Positions 34,889 to 46,400 of a stretch of DNA of 64,000 bases are shown in pieces (positions within the stretch are counted from its first letter, which is position 1; each line of letters begins with the position of its first letter). This DNA is from Paulownia fortunei (Eukaryota; Streptophyta; Magnoliopsida; Lamiales; Paulowniaceae), in NCBI GenBank assembly GCA_019321725.1, contig CM033110.1, positions 8,735,278 through 8,799,277 of the forward strand, written 5' to 3'. Made by a program: the position numbers and the translations under genes. The notes under the pieces are model-generated. The model ran no database searches. It had not been told where the DNA came from and worked only from the letters and a program-made list of their open reading frames with translations.

Positions 34889-36306
34889 ACCACCCCAACG
34901 GTGCTGGGCATTTCCCTCGGCTCCATGAGCTAGGAGATGTAGCAGGCTGAGAAGGAAGAGAATGATCAGATGGTCGAGGCTAAGAAACTGTTGCCAGGGC
35001 ATGGGCTGCAATAGGAGCGGGCTGAGCTAGGAGAGTACTGATTAAAAGAACTCTTGCTTGACCTTCAGGATGGCTAGACCCACCAGCAGCTTTTCGGGCA
35101 TGATAAGCAGCAAGCATGCGAGACTATATCAGTTGACCTGAAATAGAAAAAGATAGTTAACATATTTATTAGGTGTTAAAATATGAGATCTATCCGAGAA
35201 AGTTAGTACCTATAGGTTGAGAAAGTGGAACAACTTTGGGATTTAGTCCTTAAATGCTAGAGGAGAGGCCAAGAATCAACTAGTAAACCTACGTGGTAAG
35301 GGGTTGTGGTTTAATCAATGAGCTAGGGATTGTGTGGCAAAGTCGAGCTCAAGAACACGACCTTGATGAGGTAAATCAGTAATCCAAGTGGTGGGGAAGT
35401 TTAAGGATCAATAGGAGAAATGAAAAAATACTTTTTTCTTCCAACCACAGTGAGAACTTTAAATCCCCTCTAAAAATTTTACCAAGCCATGAGATGTAAA
35501 ATAAAGAAGCCTTGGGCTAGAGGTCTTAGCATAGAAGAAAGCTCACCATAATTAATGATTGGGTTCATAACTGAAATGGTTAACTACCATCCAAAAATCG
35601 ACCATTAGTTGATAAGAGTTAGGAACAAGCTGCATCAAGGGAATTCCAAAGCTCTTAGAAATATGGCAAATAGATTGGCACATAAAACCTAAGCCCCACT
35701 TCTAACTGATCTACAAAAAAAGTGACATAGCCAAGAGGAGGGTTGTGAGGTTGATAAGTTGGTTTTATACCAATAATTCATACATCTTTTAATTATCAAT
35801 TAGTTTGTTTTTAAGTGTTTTTGTTACTTTTTATGCATTTAGTTTGAAATCTTGTCGATAATGACAATAAGAGAAGAAAATGAAAAGAAATTAAAAATTT
35901 GGTTGAAATGTTGAAGAATTCGAGTTGTGGTGCTACTGATGGCAATTTTTATATTTAAATCATAACTCTTGGACCTAATTTCATATCACATTTATTCTTG
36001 ATCAATTCAAAAGCCAAGAGATAGGTATAAAAATTCTATATTTACCAGAGGTCTGTCACTTGGACCCAGAAGAGCTATATCAAATTCCTCAGGAATTCCC
36101 GCATTTTCCCTAAGATTGGCTAAACTAGCTTCAAAAAGGGTGGAAGTATGAGTCATATAAGTAGGGTGATTCTTTGGTTTAGCCATCCTAATCTCAGGAG
36201 CATGATGACTGGATAACTCACGCACTAACTTGGTGGCAAAAATACTAAGGAAAAGGTCAGGAGGAATGAATGAAATAGGTTTTGGGGATTCAGGGGAAGT
36301 GGACAT
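34889..36306 (-). pseudogene. Antisense additional ORF (aORF) of Tat element T, interrupted
   Basis: Tat-lineage elements often carry an ORF downstream of pol on the opposite strand, related to the family called 'putative gypsy-type transposase'. Here it starts at 36306 (MSTSPESPKPISF, 88 clear residues to GPSDRPL), is broken by an LTR fragment at 35752-36047, and continues at 35751-34889 with GYVTFFVDQLEVGLRFYVP, the most conserved segment of that family. Further stops are present. It supports the plus orientation of element T, since this ORF lies antisense to pol and 5' of the 3' LTR. Function of the family is not known. Confidence 0.6.
35752..36047 (+). mobile_element. Truncated D-family LTR fragment inside the aORF
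   Basis: Matches the first 295 or so bases of the LTR at 32988. It splits the aORF at PSDRPL / HNPPLGY. Flanks GTGAGG and AGAGG give a possible 4-base duplication (GAGG). Confidence 0.65.
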
Positions 36307-36757
36307 CTAAGAACAGATTAAGCCTAAAAAGGAGAATTTAAAGGAGAAAATAAAAGATGAGAAGAAGAAGGAAATAACAAAAGTAAGTGCACTTACTTGG
36401 ACTATAGAAGAAAAGAGGGGGAAAGATCGTTGGAGAAGTAGGATGCTTGTCGGACAAAAGGGTAAGGTGCAAGGAGAGAAAAAGTGGGATAGTGAAAAGG
36501 TTGGACCCTATTTATAGAGAGAAGAAAGTAAGCCAAGAAGACAGAATTCTGGCCATAGATTATAGTGTGTGGATGGATGAAGGAAGCCAAATAAAAGGAC
36601 AAAGCATTTAAATTGAGCAATTAAGGGCGTAAAATCCTAAGAGTCCAGAATTTGAAAAAAAGGAAGCGTACGTCAACCCTAACCTCCAAACTCAAGGTGA
36701 TTTAGTACTCTGCTTAACCTTCAAGACTTCAGGTCATAAAGAGTAGGGGGGACTAGT
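36307..36757 (+). mobile_element. 3' untranslated region and polypurine tract of element T
   Basis: Purine-rich spacer ending in GAGTAGGGGGGACTAGT immediately before the LTR start. The antisense 72-codon frame at 36402-36620 has no recognised domain. Confidence 0.6.
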
Positions 36758-36987
36758 TGATGTGGAGTAAGTCAGGACTGACCTATATGGCTCGAACTAG
36801 TAACTAGGAAAAAAGTGTCCTACTATATTGCATGACCTACTATATGTGTTGCACGAGCTATATTGCATGACCTACTATATGTATTGCACGAGCTATATTG
36901 CATGACCTACTATATGTATTGCATGACCTACTACATATATTGCATGAGCTACATTTTGCATGACCTACCATCATGACAGGGCAGATC
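36758..36987 (+). mobile_element. 3' LTR of element T, truncated
   Basis: Same start (TGATGTGGAGTAAGTCA) and the same tandem sub-repeats as the 5' LTR, but similarity ends abruptly after GGGCAGATC; the last two thirds are missing. The remaining part also lacks a segment corresponding to about 4400-4530 of the 5' LTR. Confidence 0.75.
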
Positions 36988-37744
36988 CAAAAGTAGCTGG
37001 CTGAGAGTTAAGAGTCCCTTCAGAAGTGGTAGTGTTCTTTATATATTAAGAAAGAGAGTAGCCCTTTCCCTTATTTCAGTAGGGGAGTCTTTGAACTTTA
37101 TGTTCAGAGTCATGAGTTCTAGAGATAAGTACTTCTCTCAAAACTTTAGTTTTAAACTTCTTTCTTTTTTTCTCTTCTCTGTGATAGAGTCATGTTCGGG
37201 AGAGTATGCCCAGCTTCACATTAAGGTAAAGATAGGAGCACGACGAGGGGTAAGGAAGACCCACGCAATTGAGAAAGGGATACCCTGGCCACCATGCCCA
37301 ATCAAGGCGAGGGTACCTCAGCTATTTTCTTTTTTGATTGAGGCACCTATGCCTAGACCAAGCCGAGCTGAGGCACTTTCTACTTATGGTAAGTTTGGAG
37401 ACAAATCCCATCCCAAGAAGAGTTTAGGCTCCAGCATATTCTCTCTTGGCGTTAATCACCAGAAGGGGATTCAGTCGCTATAGGATATTTCAGACATATC
37501 TTTGGCTAGAGCAAGACTAAGAGTGTCATTTGAGAGGACGATCTCTGCAAGCTCAATCAGTTATCTTCCTCCAGCCTGGACGCCTTATTGACAGGGGGCT
37601 TCGCTAGGGTAAGCTTCTGGTCTTAACTTTCCCTTTTTCTTTGTTTATATTTTTCCTTTTGGGTTGATATTTTATGCCTTTGTGTTTCTTCTCTCCTTGT
37701 TAGGCCTTGACGATTTTCATGATTATGAGTCATCATGTTTCTAG
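36988..37744 (+). other. Unassigned sequence with a 130-codon frame
   Basis: Contains an uninterrupted frame 37091-37483 with no recognised domain, basic and Pro/Ser-rich (SRAEALSTYGKFGDKSHPK). Given its place next to the aORF piece at 37745 it may be the untranslated 3' region of element U read in antisense. Not a supported gene. Confidence 0.3.
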
Positions 37745-38215
37745 CCTAGAGAAGGCAGTGGGGCATTCTGAGGCCCGATAAATAAGAGTACTAAGGAGGT
37801 TGCTCATTATGAGAGAAAGATAGCCGAAATGGCCAAGAGCCTTGAGGAGCTAAAGTCCTCGTATGACCACAAGGTGAGGACTGGGGAGGGATTCCTACAG
37901 TCTAAGGATAGGTCTAGCTTGCTTTCCAACAGGGAGGCTGCTGTTGTCTACGCCTTCAAGGCCTCTGATGCTTTTGATGAGGCGATGCTTGACTAGGCCT
38001 CTATGATTTATGTTTGAATGATACATGACTGCAAACACATCATGAGAGAGTCTGGACACTTTCTTGAGGATAATGTACTGCTTCTTGATCCCAAGGTATT
38101 AGATGATGAGGGAGTTGAGATTGCAGCTCTTCACGATATCCCAAAGGCTCCAATTGCGACAGAGGATCCTCAGGGTGAGCTGAAGGTTGGGCCCCCCTAA
38201 GATGATGTCGCTTAA
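37745..38215 (+). pseudogene. aORF C-terminal remnant of Tat element U
   Basis: Encodes a charged coiled-coil stretch (YERKIAEMAKSLEELKSSYD), then YAFKASDAFDEAMLD, two stops, and a 60-codon frame 38018-38200. This is the usual ending of the Tat antisense ORF. It lies on plus while gag-protease of U is on minus, as expected for an antisense ORF. Decayed. Confidence 0.5.
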
Positions 38216-38983
38216 GGCTTTCAGCATTTTTTTCTTCTCCTATATGTTTAAGGGTTTTGCTTTAGTTTTTGTAGACACCTGTTAGATGCTTTTATTTACT
38301 TTTTGCACATGTGGGGCTCTTTTTCTTCCACCTGAGTATAGCACGTACATTATACTTCTACTATTTCTATTTTTTGCTATATGATATAAATAATTGAGAC
38401 TTTCTGTCCCTTGTGTTTAATCTTGCTTCCTCGCATATGTTATGATTTTTGTGAGACTATATCACCTCATCGGGGGTAGAGGTTAACTCATAGAAATGTT
38501 ACATCTTCTCAGGCACCTGACATGTCGGGCACCTCTACCAAATGTTCAATTATTGCTCTCACTTAGGGAACTGTCAGGTGCCCGGGATGTGCGTGGCCAT
38601 CGCTTAGGGGACTGTCAAGTTCCTGAGATGTGTACATGGCCATCGCTTACGGGTCTATTCATATTGTTGTCTGCATGCTAGTTCATTGATTTCCTAGGCC
38701 CTGAGGGGCACCAAGTTTTCCAGACATATAATGTAAACACTTAATAAGTTAAAGCAATAATGTAGAGAGCAATAAACCTAGAGAAATAATTTCATAGTCA
38801 ATGCAAAATATAAATCTCCTGAACATTGGGAGTCCTAGGAAAACAAGTATAAATAATAGGGATAAATTATTTAAATAACGTGTGGGCTAAAAATTCTTTA
38901 AGCAGCACAAAGGCTGGGAAAGCAATAAAAGAGTTAAGTAGAATCTCATGGTAATTAAATGGTGGAATGGGGTCCAGGCATCT
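38216..38983. mobile_element. Non-coding part of element U
   Basis: No credible gene. It contains a short imperfect tandem repeat at about 38550-38650 (two copies of a stretch around CATCGCTTAGGGGACTGTCA). It spans the point where RT, RNase H and integrase of U should be but are missing. Confidence 0.4.
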
Positions 38984-39535
38984 TCAGGGCTTGCTACTGC
39001 TCTCTTGGGGAACCTTTGTTTTCTTTAGTGTGGTAACATAGCATTCCTTAGCAGCACATACATCCCCATCCATTTTTCCCACTTCAGTGGTTGTTGGGAA
39101 TTTGACCTTCATATGAATAGTGGAAGCTATCGCTCTGAATTGGTTCATGTTGGGTCTTAACAAATTGTATGCTGAAGGGATTTTCACTACTAGAAACCTC
39201 ACAAGCTTAGTAGCTCTGTATATCCCGTGTAATCCCAGCATCAGTGGCAGTGTCACCTCTCCTAATGCATTCACCACCTCTATAATGAATCTGACTAGGG
39301 AAGCATTGACTGGGACCACTTGGGATTGGTCTACTCTAAGCTTCCTGAAAGCATCATAAAAGATGATACCTACTGTGCTTTCGCCTTCTATCAAATCTCT
39401 CTTCACTAAGAAATTTGACACCATCACATAGATAATAATGGCGTCAGCTTGTTGTGTGGTAGCAAGATTAAGGTTATGTGACCCAAAATTTATCGTCATG
39501 TTCTTCTCATAAATTATGTTGAGCGCCCTAAGCAT
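38984..39535 (-). pseudogene. Protease region of Tat element U
   Basis: An uninterrupted 183-codon frame matching the gag-pro junction and protease of Tat elements: INFGSHNLNLATTQQADAI, IIFYDAFRKL, PLMLGLHGIYRATKLVRFLV and IPSAYNLLRPNMNQFRAIAS. The catalytic DSG/DTG expected before IIFYDAF is replaced by EGE (LIEGESTVGIIF), so the protease is dead although the frame is open. RT does not follow. Confidence 0.65.
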
Positions 39536-41130
39536 CGAAGAGATTTGAGAACTTTTTTGTCAATTCCTTATAATAAGCCCTTAATGCACTTCTTGCGTCC
39601 CTGACATTAGGCCCTCCTGATATGACATTTATCACCCTAGTAATAGAAGGGTCCTATCGTTCATCCTGCCTTTGATTTTCGCATAGCTGTCCAAAGTATA
39701 AATCTCTGGTAGAAGATAGGTCCTGAGTGGGGCAATCTAGTTGTGGATGCTGGTTGACAAAACTCTTTCAGATATCCTCGCTTAATTAAATTTTCAATTT
39801 CTTTCTTCCAGTGGAAGCACTCTTCCATAGTATAGCCCCTATCGCGATGAAAGCAACAATAATTATTGGAGTTTTCTCATCAAGGATTTTCCTATAGCTT
39901 CTCGAGAGGCTCTACAATGCCTTGTTTCTATGCAGTCAACAGCACTTCAGTGAAGTGGAGTGTTTAGGAAGGTGTACCGACAATAGTCAGAAGTAAGTTG
40001 ACATCACTCTGCTTTCTTAAAGTTGGACTTCTTCTCCTCTCTCTACTTTCTCTTAGACCCCACTTATAGGAGTGTTGTTTTCTTAATATATATATATGCA
40101 TCTCCGCACAATATAAAGTTTTTCCAACAACGTTGGTGGCTTACCAATAATTGACTCCTTAAGTCTTCCCTGATGGAGTTTCTATTGCAATATGCTTATT
40201 GGGAGCTCACGGCGCCTCATTGACTACTTTGATGAAATGTTGCATGTATTCCGCAAAGTTTCACCCTCTTTCTGCTTGATTATGAAAATATGAGCAATGG
40301 TCCTAAGGCATTTTTTATTTACAGAAAATTAATGTAGGAAGCTTTTAGTGAGTTGTTCCATCTTGGAGATAGACCCTGCTAGTAGTTGATTGAACCAAGT
40401 CAATGCTCTCTTCGTAAATGTTGTGCGAAAGACCTTGTAATATACTGCATCGATCATATCATATAAGATTACCTTGGCGTACAATTTGTCCAAGTGCTCT
40501 CGTAGGTCGCCTATTTAATAATATTTCTAGAGGTTTGAAGTCTTTATCCCTGAGGTAGGGGTTTAGCCAAAATGTTAGTAGCGAATGGGCTCCTTCTATG
40601 TTGTAACACTGCCAGAGATTGGGTGCTGCCTTGAAGGAGGATGGAGTGATGAGCAGTATGTGATTATTCTATCCTCATTGGCCTAGAAGTTGGCTGCTAG
40701 CTCTAAGGAACATTCCCGTTAGTCACCTCTTCAGGCACTTCTTCTCTCTTTCTTCCTACTTGCTCTCTATGCGACTCTTTTGCCTCTATTGGGCATGAGC
40801 CTTCTCCTTATTGTGAGGGCTGGGGGTGAGGATCAGCCTGATGTTCAGCGAGGTAATGGACTATCGCCTTGGCGACTACTCTTGGTTAGGCTATCTCCTT
40901 GGATGCTATTCTTACGGCCATGTCCTCCAGCAGATCTTGTAGCTCCTCCTGCATAAGTCGAACCTCTGTGTCCTTATGCAAGCTCCCTACTGGGAGCTAC
41001 TGCTCCGATCCTACTACTGCTTTCTGATGTTGTTGATTTGCTCCATCGTTGTTGGCTCCATGCTCTGGTGGGCTCCTTGTGTGCTGAATTCTTTAGCTCT
41101 TGTGCAGGTTTGCATTCTCAATGTTGTGGC
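39536..41130 (-). pseudogene. gag remnant of Tat element U
   Basis: Minus-strand gag homology in broken frames. Pieces are recognisable in the order capsid-like region (about 40540-40150) and His/Cys region (about 39850-39780). There is no long open frame on the coding strand. The plus-strand frames at 40976-41280 are by-products. Confidence 0.5.
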
Positions 41131-41132
41131 AA

Positions 41133-41155
41133 GGTATCCCATAGAGGACGCCAAT
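41133..41155 (-). other. Primer-binding site of element U
   Basis: On the minus strand ATTGGCGTCCTCTATGGGA, a diverged version of the Tat-type site seen in element T. Confidence 0.6.
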
Positions 41156-41156
41156 A

Positions 41157-41596
41157 TGATACTGCTATTTTTCGTAAGCTGAGGTGTGTTCACGAATCTT
41201 TGACACGTGTCTGCGAACTTGCAATTCGTGAAGATGGGTTCCCTCCCTGTAGCACGAACAGACAGTTAGAATGGCTCTAGGGTTATCCTAGGGATGCCCC
41301 TCCGATGCTTAAGTCAATATATATCCGAGAGAATAAAATAACTCAAAACATGGAATAAAATTTGCGTACTTTGTAAATATGGAGATTGAGGCTATTTAGA
41401 CCTACTCATAAGCCTTTAATATAATGTAAGCATCATAGACGTGATTGCCTTATAGGACAGATGCTTTGTATCTCAGGCCGATTGGGCCTCTTATTAGACT
41501 TGGATTATCAACTTGTCCTTGAATTTGAGTTAATTATCTGTTTGACTAAAATAAAATAAATAAATAAATAAATAAATATAACTTTCATACACATCA
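41157..41596 (-). mobile_element. 5' LTR of element U
   Basis: Starts on minus with TGATGTGTATG at 41596 and ends near the PBS. It contains TTGACTTAAGCATCGGAGG (41297-41316), a motif shared with the LTR of T, and an (AAAT)n run at 41547-41578. No 3' partner is found in the window. Confidence 0.55.
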
Positions 41597-43499
41597 ACGG
41601 GCAAGAGAAATAATTATGTTTTATGCACTCTCAATGTGTGTTTTTTTCTATATCTTGTTTTGTTGGCTAAGTATATTAGCGGTTTGTTTGCTTTGTCTTC
41701 GCAGTGTCTTTTTTCTTTTTCTGGTAGAAATCAGTCAATGAGATTAATGGTGGCTAACTAGTCTTTTAGTAGATTGCGACCATTTCCTTTAGTTGTTTAC
41801 TTGCATCTGATATTGTCATAAGAATTTTTTATTTTCATCATGTAAGTATGTTGATTTAATTGAATTAAAGTAACATGTTTGAACTACTATTTCTTGGTGG
41901 ATATATATTTTAAAATTCTTAAAGAAGTTATTCGCGCTAGCGGAGGAGGATTATCATGATGTGGAAACGTCTTTAATTTTTCATTGTTTCTTCTGATATA
42001 ATTCTCTTATTTTTTGTGCCACCAGCTTATAATTTGTCTTAGGCAATTGGATATCATGCCTTCTTATGCTTGCAAACCTTTCAACTTGTCCTTTATCTTC
42101 CATTTTTGCCATGCGAGCAATACATGGGTCGAATTTTTTTGTCAGTGTTCTCATCTCTCTTATTTTTCAGAATATCATTATTATGCGATTGCTTGGGGCT
42201 TTTTTTTTTTTGTATCGTTTGTAGTGTTGAAATTATGGATGGCGAAGAAAAGTTCTTGCAAACCTTTCAATTTTTCCTTTATCTTCCATTTTTGCCATGC
42301 GAGCAATGTATGAAGTCAAAAAAAATTGTCATTTTTTTCTGTGTTCTCATATTTCTTATTTTTTCAGTATATCATTATTATGTCATTGCTTGGGGCTTTT
42401 TGATCTTTTTGTATCGTTTGTAGTGTTGAAATTATGGGATGGCGAAGAGGAGTTATCGTACACGATTGATTTGGGGCTTATTCCTTTCTAATAGGAAAGT
42501 TTTTTTGCTTCGTTGCGTTGCTGTCAAATTATAAATTAAATTAATGTTGTTTCTGTCCTTTTCCTTTGGAATCATATGAACAGGGAAATTTTCTTTTTCT
42601 TATTTTGATACGAATATTGAATTCCATTGTTTCTGTTAGCAGTGGAGTTCTTGTCATTGAAAGTTTATTAATACTTACGTTGCATGCTCTGCTTTTTGTT
42701 AAGTTTTAACAATTGTTAAATATTGAGTGACTAGTTGCTTGAGTTTTTTAATTTATGTTGGTTCTGTTTCAGCCGACACTCTCAGCCGATAAAAAATTTA
42801 ATTACATCCCATTTCATAATCATTTATTGTTGTGCACAATTATTTATCGTTGTGTTAAATCAAGAAATAAATAGTAATTAAAGGGACACAAAATGTGGGT
42901 TCATAAAGGTTTTAGATTTACAACACTGCTTCTTGCTTTGAGAAACTAAAATGTGCTCAGAACTTCTCTCGCTATATACTTTGTATATTGGTCATTGGCT
43001 TCTTGCAGGCATTTTTTTTTGCTCTTTTGGTTATATGTTAACTCCTCAGTGTTGGTGATTTGTTTCTCTTGCTCTTTTGTTTAAATGTGAAGTCCCCCCG
43101 TGCTGGTGGTTTGATTTGGGGCACCTATTTGAAGAAACCAAAATGTTCTCTAAACTTCTCTTGCTACTTTATATATTGGTGATTAGACTCTTGAAGCAAG
43201 CATTCTTTTTTTGTTAGCTTGGAGGATCAAAGACTTGCTCAGTATTGTTCCACGAATATTTTTTTCTTGATCATCTGTTGTTGAAGTCCAATTTTGTGAT
43301 GGGTTGCATAGATGTTCATAGGAAATAATCTTTTTCGGTTAAGTTGGACATGTCTTTGCTGACTTTTTAAGTCTTAAGTCTTATGTTTTAGAGCTTTCTT
43401 TAATTTGTGGTGAAATTTCTCGCATGATGTTTTTGTGATGTAGGTTGATCTTTTTCGATTTGGTTGGATGTCTTTGAGAAATTTTTGGGTTTGGCATGG
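41597..43499. other. Anonymous T-rich intergenic DNA
   Basis: No gene recognised. The frames at 42014-42491 arise from a duplicated T-rich stretch. Besides the tandem duplication listed separately, 42943-43021 and 43134-43211 are diverged copies of one sequence (AACTTCTCT..GCTA..TTTATATATTGGT). Confidence 0.6.
42068..42448 (+). repeat. Tandem duplication, two ~190-bp units
   Basis: The unit begins TTGCAAACCTTTCAA and ends GAAATTATGG.ATGGCGAAGA. Copies are at about 42068-42254 and 42255-42448, with point changes and small indels between them. Confidence 0.9.
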
Positions 43500-46400
43500 T
43501 TAGTCTTACTATTTTTTATTTCTATATTGAAATATAAATATGGCGTACTTGTTTCTTTATTTAATTTTTGGAAATTATTTTTATTGTAAAATATAAAATT
43601 TCAAAAAATAAATATAACTGTTTACAATAAATTGTTCTTATTATGATCCATTGTCTCCGACAAATAAAAATTGAAATTATAAGTACTTTAAAATTATTCT
43701 TATATCAATATCAAATCTTAAATTTTTATCTTTAGTTATTCTAATATAAAATTATTTTATCCCCTTTAATATTTATACTTTTAAATTTAAAAAAATATTT
43801 TTAATTGTTGTTAGATGAATATCTTATAGTTAAATTAATTGTATATTTCAACTAAATATTATCTAAGAAATTAAAATATATTTACTTTTAAAATATTCGA
43901 TACATATTTTTATTTGTGTATTTAATTTACTTTACGTTTTTATTAAAAAAATTAATTTTTTAAATATTTATATTTTTGAGTTATTGTGATAGTATATACT
44001 TTTAAATTAAATATCATAAAATATAAAAAAATCTTCAATAATTATACTTTTAAACTTAAAATATTTTAAAATATTGTTTTAATTATTCTAAGACTAATAA
44101 TCTAAAGGTAAGTTATTTGTATATTTCAGTAAAATACTATTTAAGGTATTAAAGTATATATACATTTAATATATTCTATACATAATTATTATTTATGTAT
44201 TTAATTTACATTGCACTTTTGTTAGATTTTGAAAGTTTTAAATATTTATATATTCTTCAGTTATTCAAAATAAAAATTATTTAATCCTCATTTTTAAATA
44301 TTTATATATTCTTTAGTTATTCTACCTAAAAATAATTTATTATGATTGTAAAATTTAGTTTGTACTTTTAAACTAAATTTCATAAAATATAGAAAAACCT
44401 TTAATAGTTATACTTATAAAATATTTTGAAATTTTGTTAATTATTCTAAGATCGATATTTGTCTAAGAAGTTAAAATATATCTACTTTAAAATTATTCAA
44501 AACACATTATTCATTTATGTATTAAATTTACATTGCATTTTTATTAGAATTTAAATTTTTTATATATTTATTTATAGTTTAGTTTTTCTACGTAAAAATT
44601 ATTTATATTTCTCAGTTATTTTGCTAGTCAAATTTAGTATATACTTTTAAATTTAATTTTATAAAATACAGAAAAACCTTTAGTGATTTTTTTAAAAATA
44701 TTTTTAATTATTCTAAAATTAATATTTTTAACTTAAATTAATTGTACATTTCAACTAAATACTATCTAAGGAATTAATATATATATATATATATATATTT
44801 AAATATTTAATACATATTATTTATTTTTTATTTACATTGCTTTTTTACAAGATTTTAAAATTTTAAAATATTTATATATTCTTTAATTATTCTAAATAAA
44901 AGCTATTTAATCCTCATTTTAAATGCTTACATATTCTTTAATTAGTCTAAATAAAAATTATTTTATCCTCTTTAATAGTTTTACTTTTAAATTTAAAAAA
45001 GTTTTCCAATTATTTTTAGACTTTCCTAAAGTTAAATGTATTATATATTTCAATTAAATACTATGTAAGGAATTAAAACATATATAGCTTTAAATTATTG
45101 TATTTATATTATTTAGTTCATTAAATTGCATTTTTGTTAGATTTTGAATTTTTACTTATATATTCATTAGTTATTTTAAATAAAAATTATTTATCCTTAT
45201 TTTTAAATATTTAAATATTAGTTATTCTAAATAAAAATTAATTTACCCTCTTTAATATTTATGCTTTTCAAAATCTATTTTTAATTATTCTTAGACCGAT
45301 ATCCCAAAGTCAAATTAGTCATATATTTCAAGTAAATACTATATAAGGAATAAATTATATTTACTTTTAAAATATTTAATTTGTATTATTTATTTCTCTA
45401 TATAATTTATATTACATTTTTATTTGATTTTTAACTTTCTAAATATTTATAGTTTTGAATTTTTGTGCTAGTAAAATTTAGTATATACTTTTAAATTAAA
45501 TTAAATAAAATATAAAAAGTTTTTAGTAATTATACTTTTAAAATTAAAATATTTTAACTTTTTTTAATTATTCTAAGACCCATATTCTAAAGTTAAATTA
45601 ATTGTATATTTCAACTACATACTATATAAGGAATTAAAATATATTTACTTTTAAAATGTTCAATACATATTATTTATTTCTGTATTTAATTTACGTTGCC
45701 TTTTTATTAGATTTTAAAATTTTAAAATATTTATATATTATTTAGTTATTATAAATAAAAACTATTTAGTTGTCATTTTTAAATATTTATATATTCTTAT
45801 TCTGAAAATCTTTTTATACTTTTTAATTATTGTGCTAGTAAAATTAACATTATACTTTTAAATTAAATCTCATAAAATCCAAAAAATCTTTAGTAATTAT
45901 ACATTTAAAATATTTTAAAATAATTTTAATTATTCTAAAACCACTACTCTAAAGTTAAATTAATTATATATTCCAACTAAATATTGTCTAAGGAATTAAA
46001 ATATATTTACTTTTAAAATATTTAATATTATTAATCTTTGTATTTAATTTACATTATATTTTTATGAGATTTTAAATTTTTTAAATACTTATATTCTTTA
46101 GTCATTCTAAATGAAAACTATGTAATCCTCATTATAAAATATTAATGTATTTTTTGGTTATTCTAAATCAAAATTATTTAATCCTCTTTAAAATCTATTA
46201 AAAATGCAATGTAAATCTAAAACTGAAATATTTAACATCTATTGAATATTTTAAAAGTATTTTTAATTCCTTATATACTATTTAGTTGAAATATATGATT
46301 AATTTAACTTTAGGACATGGTCTAAAAATAATTAAAATAGTGTTTTTAAATTAAAAAGTATAATTATTAAAGAGGATAGATTAATTTATAAATAAAATAA

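Noticed and set aside
41930..42000. Possible C/D-box snoRNA (ATGATGT ... CTGA)
   Set aside because: Box C is imperfect, spacing is too short and there is no terminal stem; not supportable.
42014..42491. Overlapping Phe-rich frames that might suggest a membrane protein
   Set aside because: They are translations of a duplicated T-rich non-coding unit; no codon bias or homology seen.
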